Shown here one piece after another: positions 6,935-13,924 of a stretch of DNA of 17,685 bases. Position numbers and translations under genes: made by a program. A model generated the notes under the pieces. It was given only the letters and a program-made list of their open reading frames with translations, did not search any database and had not been told where the DNA came from. The stretch's first letter is position 1. Each line of letters opens with the position of its first letter. Source of the DNA: Flavobacteriales bacterium CG18_big_fil_WC_8_21_14_2_50_32_9 (GTDB lineage Bacteria; Bacteroidota; Bacteroidia; Flavobacteriales_E; Vicingaceae); NCBI GenBank assembly GCA_002770955.1, contig PCUH01000051.1:7136-24820 (forward strand). The letters run 5' to 3'.

Positions 6935-8139
6935 TAATTTTCTCGTGCTATGGTTCTAAACATTTTTCGCCATTTGGTAAATCCAAATCCTTTTCCCATT
7001 CTAACAATAATTATATTTTTTTCAGGATTTATGTAGATATGTTGCCCTAAAACACCTCTAGCAAAACTATCGCCTGAAGGAAAAATAATTGCTTTTGGGT
7101 TGCCTTTATGGTTCGTTTTAAATTTATATGGCTGCTTGTTTTTCATAATATGAACCAATGCCGAATCGGAGTAGGGTAACTCATTTACTGTGTGCCACCA
7201 ATGGTTAGAATAAACAAAATCATTTAATTCCTTATTAAAATACAGTGTACTATCCACCCAATTTTTTGGGATTAATTGTTGTCCCTCCCAATTACCATGT
7301 TGGTTGTATAATTTACCTAATTTTGCAAAATCTCGGGCAATAGCATTCACGCAACAAAAGGCTTTTATATTTCCTTTGTCATCAACATTCCAACTTCCAG
7401 CAGCTTCCATGTGCATAGGTTTCCATAGTTTTTCTTCTAAATATTGATGAATCGCTTTTTGTGTAGCATTTTCAAGAATAAAAGCCAACACTTGTGTATT
7501 TACACTTTGGTATTTAAACTCATTACCTGGACTTCCTTTAGCTTTTAATTTGGTAATGAATTTTTTCAAATCCCTTCCATAATAATACTTTGCCACTTCC
7601 GAAAAAGGATTGAAATAATTTTCACCAAATTTAAAATCAGCTCGCATATCCAATACATTTCGAATGGTTATCTCTTTTAATTGTTCATCTTTTAACTCGG
7701 GCAAATAATTAGTAATGGGTTCATCTATGTTGTTAATATAACCTTCTTCTAGAGCTATTCCTATAAGAGCAGAGACAAACGATTTAGAAACTGAAAACGA
7801 AGGAATTAAACGGTTTTTATGGTATTTTTTACTATAATTTTCATAGATAATCGTATCATTTTTGATTACTAAAAAAGCAACTGTTTTACCTTTGGAGGTA
7901 AACTTATCAAATGCTTCAACGGAATTGTTTTTTAAGTAAGATGGTGGGTGAAATCGATTTGTATTTGTTGTTTCAAAAAAATGAAATTGTTGCGTACTAT
8001 CATTATTAATGGTAATTGCATCAAATTTTTCTCCATCTTTTATGTCGGCAACGCCATAACGAAAAACTCGAGCAGGAAAACAAGAGAATAAGGATACTAT
8101 TAGTCCAATTGACAGTATAAAAATAAAATAATTTTTCAC
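6934..8139 (-). CDS. Serine hydrolase lipoprotein, class C beta-lactamase/penicillin-binding family
   Basis: A 401-residue member of the beta-lactamase class C-like (AmpC/esterase EstB/PBP4*) family. The N-terminal hydrophobic segment ends in SLFSC, giving a likely lipidated Cys20. The nucleophile motif SxxK is S116-V-S-K119 in PSFSVSKSF. The second motif is Tyr210 in KYQSVN, replacing the commoner YSN. The GVLGQHIYINP block (362-372) matches the region holding the third active-site motif. Family members are D,D-peptidases, esterases, amidases or true lactamases, and the sequence does not decide between them. It heads a three-gene unit with 1-nt and 8-nt overlaps; the neighbours suggest an envelope substrate. 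Resistance activity should not be assumed. Confidence 0.87.
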   Translation of the reverse strand: MKNYFIFILSIGLIVSLFSCFPARVFRYGVADIKDGEKFDAITINNDSTQQFHFFETTNTNRFHPPSYLKNNSVEAFDKFTSKGKTVAFLVIKNDTIIYENYSKKYHKNRLIPSFSVSKSFVSALIGIALEEGYINNIDEPITNYLPELKDEQLKEITIRNVLDMRADFKFGENYFNPFSEVAKYYYGRDLKKFITKLKAKGSPGNEFKYQSVNTQVLAFILENATQKAIHQYLEEKLWKPMHMEAAGSWNVDDKGNIKAFCCVNAIARDFAKLGKLYNQHGNWEGQQLIPKNWVDSTLYFNKELNDFVYSNHWWHTVNELPYSDSALVHIMKNKQPYKFKTNHKGNPKAIIFPSGDSFARGVLGQHIYINPEKNIIIVRMGKGFGFTKWRKMFRTIAREN

Positions 8140-8226
8140 AGAAATTCAAAGTTGCCAAATTAAGAAGAATTATAAAGTTTGTTCTAATTTTATTCACAAA
8201 GCAACCTAAATGTTTTTTTTACGTCA

Positions 8227-8256
8227 TTTGTATATGAACGACTAAACGTAGTTTTC
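8227..8256 (+). promoter_or_regulatory. Candidate promoter for a short transcript in the divergent spacer
   Basis: TTTG (8227-8230), 18 bp, then TAGTTTTC (8249-8256), one mismatch from TAnnTTTG. A transcript starting near 8262 would run straight into the hairpin at 8281-8314, giving an RNA of roughly 50 nt. In AT-rich DNA such matches arise by chance, so this is tentative. Confidence 0.3.
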
Positions 8257-8280
8257 ATGTTACCTTTTTCTTATCAAATT

Positions 8281-8314
8281 CCCTCTAAAATCAAAAAGAC
8301 TTTAGAGGGTTTTT
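8281..8314 (+). terminator. Terminator-like hairpin between the divergent operons
   Basis: CCCTCTAAAATC (8281-8292) pairs with GACTTTAGAGGG (8298-8309), with one wobble, across a 5-nt loop, and is followed by TTTTT (8310-8314). The plus-strand orientation gives the better U tract. No gene lies upstream on that strand within the spacer, so it either ends a short RNA, acts as an attenuator ahead of porZ, or blocks stray transcription. Confidence 0.6.
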
Positions 8315-8343
8315 GGTTTATATACTCAATACACATAGCTTTA
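8312..8343 (+). promoter_or_regulatory. Candidate promoter of porZ-recO
   Basis: TTTG (8312-8315), a 20-bp spacer, then TAGCTTTA (8336-8343), matching TAnnTTTG at all but the last base. A start near 8350 would leave a 5' leader of about 80 nt before the porZ ATG. The -33 element overlaps the U tract of the hairpin at 8281-8314. Confidence 0.45.
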
Positions 8344-8428
8344 ATATGAATATTTTAAGAGCAAAAAAAACAAAAACTTTAATAGTAATTTTACACAATA
8401 AAAATTAAATCGTTTAGTTTAGCAATTT

Positions 8429-10750
8429 ATGTTTTCTAAAGTGAGTAAATCATTATTAATTATATTAAGTATTTTTCTTCATTTAGGAAATGGATTTGCT
8501 CAAGACATACCTATAGGAACTTGGCGTGATCATTTACCTTATGCCGATGCCATTTCGGTAAGTCAAGGAAACAATATTATTTATTGTGCCACCAACTCAG
8601 CCGTTTTTACTTTTAACAAAACTGACAACAGCATTGAAAGACTTAACTTAGTAAACGGATTGTCTGATATTAATCCAAATAAAATTAAATTCAACCCTTA
8701 TAATGGCAAAGTAATTATTGCTTATAAAAATGGAAATATTGATGTACTCGATATCAATAAAAAAATTACCAACATTCCTTTTATATTAACTAGTAGTGTT
8801 GTTGGAAGTAAAAAAATCAACCACATTTTCATTAAAAATCAATTTGCTTATCTTTCAACAGATTTTGGGATTGTTGTTTTGAATACAGACAAATTAGAAA
8901 TTACTGATACTTACTTTTATGGAGCATTGGGGTCGGATATGATTACAAACAGTGTAACCATGGACTCGCAAAATATTTATGCTGCTTCTACTCAAGGTGT
9001 TTATTTTGCAAGTTTAACCAGTAATAATTTGGCTGATTTTAACAATTGGTCATTACTTACTGATTTAGGCTCTGTAAATTATAGCAGCATTGTATTTTTC
9101 TCTAACCTGCTTATCGCTTCTTCAAACAGTACTACCTCATTGGGTGATTCCATTTATTTTAATTTAAATGGCGTGTGGCAACTCGTAACTTCTGTTGGTG
9201 ATGACATAGAAAATATAGAGGTTTTATCTGGAAACAGGTTGGTTGTAAACAAGTTATATGGTACTGAAATTTTTGATGAAAACCTTGTTTTATTACAACA
9301 ATTATATACGTATAATGGGTCAATTCCAATCGTTAGTAATGAGGTTGTTTTAGACAATGAAAATATACTTTGGTTTGCTGACAATTTTAAAGGATTGGTA
9401 AAGTTTTCGACAAACAACAGCCCTTCATTTATTGCACCTGATGGACCTTCAACGTCTAGCTCCTTTGCCCTTGATATGATTGGAGATGATTTATGGATGG
9501 TTTCGGGTGGGTATGCTCAGCAAATCAATCAAAATAACCTCAACCATAGAAAAAATGGTTCGTGGAGTAAGTTTCCTACATTCATAAACAACCCTTTAAG
9601 TGGTGTTTTGGCTGGTTTGGTTGAAGTTGCTATAAATCCAAAAAATACTTCTCAAGTGTTTGTAGGTTCGTGGTCGGCAGGGTTAATAGAATACAATAAC
9701 GACAACCTAGTTCAGGTATATAATGCTCAAAACTCACCATTAGATAGCGTGTTTTTTGGACCAACACAAGTAGGTACAGTTAATTTTGATGAGCAAGGAA
9801 ATCTTTGGGTTACAACCTCTTTTCCCAACAACAACAAAGCATTGCATGTAAAAAAAACTGATAACACATGGTTTAGTTACGAATTTACAGGTATTACAGG
9901 CTCTAATAATTTTTTTACTGATGCCATTATTGATAAAAATGGTTACAAATGGTTTCTTGATCCTTCTGAAGGTGTTATTTTTGTTTTTGATGACAATAAA
10001 ACGATAAGCAATACTTCTGATGATAGGATTGTGAAGTTGGGCGGCCCTTCAGATTTAATCGTTGAAATTCCTGGCTCAAATATCTTGAGCATTGCAGAGG
10101 ACCACGATGGCGAAATTTGGTTAGGAACAGACGAAGGTATTGTTGTTTTCTTTTCCACTGGAGGAGTTTTTAATAATGAAATAACTGCCAATCAAATTTT
10201 TGTTGAACAAGATGGAAATGTGGAAATATTGTTAGGAACAGAAGTAGTTACAGCTATAAAAATTGATGGAGCCAACCGTAAATGGTTTGGAACGCAAAAC
10301 TCAGGTGTTTTTTTGATGGATGAAAATGGAACAAAAGAAATTTCACACTTTACCAAAGAAAACAGCCCACTTTTTTCAAACAACATTTTAGATATTGCAA
10401 TAAACGATATTACTGGAGAAGTTTTTTTTGCTACCGACAAAGGATTGGTTTCCTACAAAGGAACTGCCACGAATCCACTTGATGATTATTCTCTTTTTAT
10501 TTATCCCAACCCTGTAAAACCAGATTTTAATGGAACAATTGCCATAAGAGGATTGGTGGAAAAATCAAATGTAAAAATCGCTGATATTAATGGTAATATT
10601 GTTTATGAAACCACATCATTAGGCGGACAAGCCATTTGGGATGGAAAAACTATTGAAGGAGAAAAGGTTACCTCTGGTGTTTACATGGTTTTTGTAAATA
10701 GTGAGGATGGTAGTCAAAAGAAAGCAGGAAAAATTCTGTTCTTAAATTAG
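8429..10750 (+). CDS. porZ: PorZ-like type IX secretion protein with two beta-propellers and sorting domain
   Basis: A 773-residue secreted protein. It starts with a signal peptide (cleavage after about residue 25, GFAQ|D). The N-terminal region (IPIGTWRDHLPYADAISVS) matches the start of the PorZ N-terminal propeller. Many short repeats of the two-component-regulator-propeller type follow (DEQGNLWVTTSF, DKNGYKWFLDP, DGEIWLGTDEGI, ANRKWFGTQNSGV). The last ~89 residues (685-773: SLFIYPNPV ... SGVYMVFV ... KILFLN) form a type A type IX sorting domain. Length is almost that of P. gingivalis PorZ (about 776). PorZ is a surface component of the attachment complex that processes and anchors T9SS cargo, and is reported to deliver anionic LPS to the sortase PorU. 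The next gene is recO on the same strand. An alternative is a generic propeller T9SS cargo protein, but the N-terminus favours PorZ. Confidence 0.85.
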   Translation: MFSKVSKSLLIILSIFLHLGNGFAQDIPIGTWRDHLPYADAISVSQGNNIIYCATNSAVFTFNKTDNSIERLNLVNGLSDINPNKIKFNPYNGKVIIAYKNGNIDVLDINKKITNIPFILTSSVVGSKKINHIFIKNQFAYLSTDFGIVVLNTDKLEITDTYFYGALGSDMITNSVTMDSQNIYAASTQGVYFASLTSNNLADFNNWSLLTDLGSVNYSSIVFFSNLLIASSNSTTSLGDSIYFNLNGVWQLVTSVGDDIENIEVLSGNRLVVNKLYGTEIFDENLVLLQQLYTYNGSIPIVSNEVVLDNENILWFADNFKGLVKFSTNNSPSFIAPDGPSTSSSFALDMIGDDLWMVSGGYAQQINQNNLNHRKNGSWSKFPTFINNPLSGVLAGLVEVAINPKNTSQVFVGSWSAGLIEYNNDNLVQVYNAQNSPLDSVFFGPTQVGTVNFDEQGNLWVTTSFPNNNKALHVKKTDNTWFSYEFTGITGSNNFFTDAIIDKNGYKWFLDPSEGVIFVFDDNKTISNTSDDRIVKLGGPSDLIVEIPGSNILSIAEDHDGEIWLGTDEGIVVFFSTGGVFNNEITANQIFVEQDGNVEILLGTEVVTAIKIDGANRKWFGTQNSGVFLMDENGTKEISHFTKENSPLFSNNILDIAINDITGEVFFATDKGLVSYKGTATNPLDDYSLFIYPNPVKPDFNGTIAIRGLVEKSNVKIADINGNIVYETTSLGGQAIWDGKTIEGEKVTSGVYMVFVNSEDGSQKKAGKILFLN

Positions 10751-10773
10751 TCATTAGAAATTAGTCATTAGAA
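10746..10773. repeat. Tandem 14-bp direct repeat containing the porZ stop
   Basis: ATTAGTCATTAGAA occurs twice back to back (10746-10759 and 10760-10773), and each copy is itself two related 7-mers. The porZ stop TAG (10748-10750) lies in the first copy. Further 7-bp units of the type NNNTAAC/NNNCAAC continue to the recO start. See the finding on heptameric spacer repeats. Confidence 0.85.
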
Positions 10774-10817
10774 ATTTTAGTAACCAATGACCATATAACC
10801 AAATAACTGTCAACTAA

Positions 10818-11549
10818 ATGCTCCACACTACAAAAGGAATTGTTATTCATCAGTTTAAATATGGAGAGAAAAGTGTTATTGCTAAAATTTATACCGAAAA
10901 ATTTGGATTACAATCCTATATTATTAATGGGGTAAGAAGTAAAAAATCAACGAATAAATTTGCCTATTTACAACCTTTATCGTTAGTTGAAATCAATGCC
11001 TACCACAAAGAGAATAAAGGATTGCAGCATTTAAAAAGCATAAAACTTGATATTCCTTTTCAATACATTCCTTTTGATGTTTATAAAGGTAGCATCGCTT
11101 TTTTTGTTGCCGAGGTAATTTATAAAACAATTAAGGAAGAAGAAGCTAATAGTGAATTATTTGATTTTTTGTACAACAGTGTTCAGGTGTTGGATGTAAC
11201 GAAAAAAAATCATGCTAATTTTCATGTTTATTTTTTAACGCTGTTTGCAAAATACTTAGGATTTCCGCCACAAAGCACTGTTGTTGAAACCACCAAAACA
11301 GTATATTTCGATTTGCAAGAAGGTATGTTTTGCCTCATTAAACCATTTCATCAGGCCTATTTAGAAACGGAAGCATCCTTAGTGTTATTAACTATTATTC
11401 AAACCCATTACCAAGAAATTGAAACCATTAGTATTGGAGGAAAATTAAGGACTACATTGCTACAAGGTTTATTGGATTACTATAAAATTCATGCTGTAAA
11501 TTTCGACACGCTAAAAACCAAAGAAGTATTAGAGGAATTGTTTGTTTAA
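10818..11549 (+). CDS. recO: DNA repair protein RecO
   Basis: A 243-residue RecO, of the usual family length. The N-terminal OB-fold is clear: TTKGIVIHQFKYGEKSVIAKIYTEKFG, then YIINGVRSKKS and the LQPLSLVEI stretch, followed by a helical domain. RecO works with RecF and RecR to load RecA onto SSB-coated single-stranded DNA and to anneal complementary strands. The C-terminal part contains no obvious four-cysteine zinc motif; some RecO proteins also lack it. The gene follows porZ by 67 bp on the same strand and probably shares its transcript. Its last 21 nt overlap the 3' end of ispD, read from the opposite strand, leaving no room for a terminator between them. Confidence 0.95.
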   Translation: MLHTTKGIVIHQFKYGEKSVIAKIYTEKFGLQSYIINGVRSKKSTNKFAYLQPLSLVEINAYHKENKGLQHLKSIKLDIPFQYIPFDVYKGSIAFFVAEVIYKTIKEEEANSELFDFLYNSVQVLDVTKKNHANFHVYFLTLFAKYLGFPPQSTVVETTKTVYFDLQEGMFCLIKPFHQAYLETEASLVLLTIIQTHYQEIETISIGGKLRTTLLQGLLDYYKIHAVNFDTLKTKEVLEELFV

Positions 11550-12203
11550 TGCTTCTGCAACCACTAAATCCTCAGGAGAGGTAATTTTAATGTTTTCTTT
11601 ATTACCCGCTACAAGGTGAATTTTTCCACCTGTTGCTTCAACAACACTTGCATCGTCCGTAAAAGCATCTACAAACTCTTGTTGGTAGGCTTTTTTTATG
11701 AGAGAAGTTTGAAAACACTGTGGGGTTTGTACTATTTTATAACACGACCGTTTTACTGCTTTGTTTTCTGTTTTAGTTACATGGCGTAAGGAATCCACTA
11801 CATCAACAACAGGAATAGCATTTCCGTATTGTTGAGCTGTTTTAAAGCAATTAATAATAATATCTTGACTTACTAACGGGCGAACACCATCATGCACCGC
11901 CACAATACCATCTTCATCAACTAAAGCTAAGGCATTTTGAACAGAATGAAAACGAGTTGTTCCTCCTGCAACTATTTCGTGTGGAATGTTGGTAAACCCA
12001 TATTTATAACAAAGCTCCTTCCAAAAGTCAAATTGATTTTCGGGAAGAGCCAGTATAATTTTTAAGTCAGAAAAAGTAGAATGAAATTTTTCTATGGTAT
12101 GCATCAAAATAGGTTTGCCATTGAGTTCAAGAAATTGTTTGGGAATGTTTTCTCCCATTCGTTCTCCCTTTCCTCCAGCAACTATTATAGCATATTTACG
12201 CAT
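11529..12203 (-). CDS. ispD: 2-C-methyl-D-erythritol 4-phosphate cytidylyltransferase
   Basis: A 224-residue IspD that joins CTP and 2-C-methyl-D-erythritol 4-phosphate to CDP-methylerythritol in the non-mevalonate isoprenoid pathway. The nucleotide-binding loop IVAGGKGERMG and following Lys (IPKQFL) are at residues 7-24. The central VHDGVRPLV and the TPQCF segment are also present, as is the C-terminal ITSPEDL motif. Its ATG overlaps the stop of the upstream four-helix-bundle gene by 8 nt (ATGCGTAA), so translation is probably coupled to it. The 3' end overlaps recO by 21 nt convergently. Confidence 0.96.
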   Translation of the reverse strand: MRKYAIIVAGGKGERMGENIPKQFLELNGKPILMHTIEKFHSTFSDLKIILALPENQFDFWKELCYKYGFTNIPHEIVAGGTTRFHSVQNALALVDEDGIVAVHDGVRPLVSQDIIINCFKTAQQYGNAIPVVDVVDSLRHVTKTENKAVKRSCYKIVQTPQCFQTSLIKKAYQQEFVDAFTDDASVVEATGGKIHLVAGNKENIKITSPEDLVVAEALNKQFL

Positions 12204-12666
12204 TGCTTAATTCTTCTTCACTAAAAAATTCATCTGCATTTGCGGTATATGAATTTCCATGGTTATCATCACCATCATCCGTATGATTTGATTCTGAATA
12301 CGTTGAATCTTCTTTTTTCCTGCCAATAGATCGAATGTAGGCATTCAACATTCGATGAATTTTTTCAATATTTTCAATTAATTCATTATTAGTTGATTCC
12401 TCAATTAATCCTCTTTCTAAAGATTTAATTACCCAACCTTTTGTTTCTAGTAAAAACCCTCTAGAAATATAACAATAATGTTTTTTATCTTTAAAGTTAT
12501 ATCTTCCATAACCTCCAGCAATGTTAGAGGAGATAGCGTCAGCAGCAATTACAAATGATTTTCCTATTGTATCTTTATTAAAGCCTTCCCAGTTATTTAC
12601 AATTTTCCAAATGTCAGCTTCAAGGTTAAGGCATTCTTGGTATAATTTAAGGTCTTCTAGTTTCAT
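12196..12666 (-). CDS. Four-helix-bundle protein of the S23/intervening-sequence (IVP) family
   Basis: A 156-residue protein whose first ~115 residues fit the four-helix-bundle family first found in 23S rRNA intervening sequences. KLEDLKLYQECLNLEADIW forms helix 1, FVIAADAISSNIAGGYGRY contains the signature A-x-S-x-x-x-N-I-A-G-x-G, and RGFLLETKGWVIKS the third helix. Members often occur as lone genes between housekeeping genes in Bacteroidota; their role is not settled. The C-terminal ~45 residues are unusual: an acidic, polar tail (NHTDDGDDNHGNS, then DEFFSEEELSNA) longer than the compact family members. The gene lies between queA (50 bp away, same strand) and ispD, whose start it overlaps by 8 nt. 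Homology to the DGR accessory protein Avd exists, but no reverse transcriptase or template repeat is nearby. Confidence 0.85.
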   Translation of the reverse strand: MKLEDLKLYQECLNLEADIWKIVNNWEGFNKDTIGKSFVIAADAISSNIAGGYGRYNFKDKKHYCYISRGFLLETKGWVIKSLERGLIEESTNNELIENIEKIHRMLNAYIRSIGRKKEDSTYSESNHTDDGDDNHGNSYTANADEFFSEEELSNA

Positions 12667-12676
12667 GATGTAAATA

Positions 12677-12704
12677 GTTATTCGTTATTTGTTAGTTGTT
12701 ATTT
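12677..12704. repeat. Four degenerate 7-bp tandem units in the queA-IVP spacer
   Basis: The plus strand reads as four consecutive heptamers, GTTATTC, GTTATTT, GTTAGTT and GTTATTT. On the minus (coding) strand these are of the form NNNTAAC. No promoter match was found in this 50-bp spacer. See the finding on heptameric spacer repeats. Confidence 0.75.
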
Positions 12705-12716
12705 ATATTTTATTAT

Positions 12717-13763
12717 TTATATAATTAGCATTGCGTCACCATAGGTAAAAAAGCGATATTTTTCTTTCATGGCTTCTTTGTATGCTTTCATCACGTTATC
12801 ATAACCTCCAAATGCAGCAGTCATCATCAATAAAGTTGATTCAGGCGTATGAAAGTTAGTTATCATGCAGTTGGCAATACTAAAGTCATAAGGAGGGAAG
12901 ATAAATTTATTTGTCCAACCATCATAAGGTTTAAGAAATCCATCAGTAGAAACAGATGTTTCAATTGCTCTCATCGATGTTGTTCCTACAGCACAGATGC
13001 GTTTTCTATTTCTCTTAGTAGCATTAACAATTTCACAGGCTTTTTCTCCAACATGAGCTTCTTCAGAGTCCATTTTATGTTTTGTTAAATCTTCTACTTC
13101 AACGGTTCGGAAAGAACCAAGTCCCACATGAAGGGTAACGAATGCAAAATTAATTCCTTTAATTTCGAGGCGTTTCATTAAGTGTTTACTGAAATGTAAG
13201 CCTGCTGTTGGTGCAGCCACAGCCCCTTCATTTTCAGCATAAACTGTTTGATATCTTTCTGCGTCTTCTGGTTCAACAGGTCTGTTTATGTATTTTGGTA
13301 TTGGTGTTTCTCCTAATCGTTGCGTGATGGCTTTAAATTCTTCATAAGAACCGTCAAACAAAAATCGGAGTGTACGACCTCTTGATGTTGTGTTATCTAT
13401 AACTTCAGCAACTAAATCATCATCGCCAAAATATAATTTATTTCCAATTCGTATTTTTCGAGCTGGGTCAACTAACACATCCCATAAAAAACTTTCTCTA
13501 TTTAATTCTCTCAGCAAAAACACTTCTATTTTTGCTCCTGTTTTTTCCTTGTTTCCATACAAGCGAGCAGGAAAAACTTTGGTGTCATTCATTATCATTA
13601 AATCACCCTCATCAAAATACTCTATAATATCTTTAAAAAGACGGTGTTCAATTTCTCCTGTGTTTTTATGTAATACGAGCAATCTTGATTCATCTCTTTC
13701 TGGAGAAGGTCTTTCTGCTAATAGTTCTGGAGGTAAATTAAATTTGAATTTTGATAATTTCAT
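12717..13763 (-). CDS. queA: S-adenosylmethionine:tRNA ribosyltransferase-isomerase
   Basis: A 348-residue QueA, full length for the family. The enzyme transfers and isomerises the ribosyl group of SAM onto preQ1-modified tRNA to form epoxyqueuosine, the penultimate step of queuosine synthesis at the wobble base of GUN-anticodon tRNAs. Conserved stretches are NLPPELLAERP (residues 9-19), MIMNDTKVFPARL, AAPTAGLHF, FVTLHVGLGSF, GTTSMRAIE and NFHTPESTL. The ATG at 13763-13761 is 41 bp downstream of a strong predicted promoter. The gene heads a minus-strand unit with the four-helix-bundle gene and ispD, and is insulated from the ATP synthase operon by the terminator at 13872-13903. Confidence 0.97.
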   Translation of the reverse strand: MKLSKFKFNLPPELLAERPSPERDESRLLVLHKNTGEIEHRLFKDIIEYFDEGDLMIMNDTKVFPARLYGNKEKTGAKIEVFLLRELNRESFLWDVLVDPARKIRIGNKLYFGDDDLVAEVIDNTTSRGRTLRFLFDGSYEEFKAITQRLGETPIPKYINRPVEPEDAERYQTVYAENEGAVAAPTAGLHFSKHLMKRLEIKGINFAFVTLHVGLGSFRTVEVEDLTKHKMDSEEAHVGEKACEIVNATKRNRKRICAVGTTSMRAIETSVSTDGFLKPYDGWTNKFIFPPYDFSIANCMITNFHTPESTLLMMTAAFGGYDNVMKAYKEAMKEKYRFFTYGDAMLII

Positions 13764-13804
13764 TTTGGGGTTTTTAAATACTAAATGGTTTAAAAATAAG
13801 TTCG

Positions 13805-13835
13805 CAAATGTAACAATATATCTAATATATACAAG
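13805..13835 (-). promoter_or_regulatory. Predicted promoter of the queA unit
   Basis: The minus strand has CTTG (13835-13832), a 19-bp spacer and TACATTTG (13812-13805), a full match to the Bacteroidota TAnnTTTG element at consensus spacing. It lies between the ATP synthase terminator and the queA start, with a predicted leader of about 35 nt. Confidence 0.8.
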
Positions 13836-13871
13836 TCTTATTTGTGGTTAAATAAAGCATTATTCTCATAA

Positions 13872-13903
13872 AAAACCCATTATCTTTTAGGATAATGGGT
13901 TTT
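13872..13903 (-). terminator. Intrinsic terminator of the ATP synthase operon
   Basis: A perfect 13-bp stem, AAAACCCATTATC (13872-13884) with GATAATGGGTTTT (13891-13903), 6-nt loop, lies 21 bp after the atpG stop. Read on the minus strand it ends in a run of six T followed by A, a classic rho-independent terminator. It closes the operon at atpG. Confidence 0.92.
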
Positions 13904-13924
13904 AAATTAATCACAATTTTATTT

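Noticed and set aside
6934..8139. Beta-lactamase resistance gene
   Set aside because: Only the general class C-like fold motifs are present, the second motif is atypical, and the context is an envelope operon rather than a resistance locus.
9154..10440. Three minus-strand open frames of 82-87 codons inside porZ
   Set aside because: Shadows of the porZ reading frame; repetitive propeller coding sequence lowers antisense stop frequency.
10746..10773. CRISPR or attachment-site repeat
   Set aside because: Two contiguous 14-bp copies without spacers, integrase or tRNA; better described as a short tandem duplication.
12196..12666. Avd-like accessory gene of a diversity-generating retroelement
   Set aside because: The fold family is related, but there is no reverse transcriptase, template repeat or variable repeat in the window.
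13390..13851. 153-codon open frame on the plus strand
   Set aside because: It lies antisense to queA and its promoter region, and the translation is low-complexity Ser/Ile/Lys-rich with no family resemblance. QueA is certain on the other strand.
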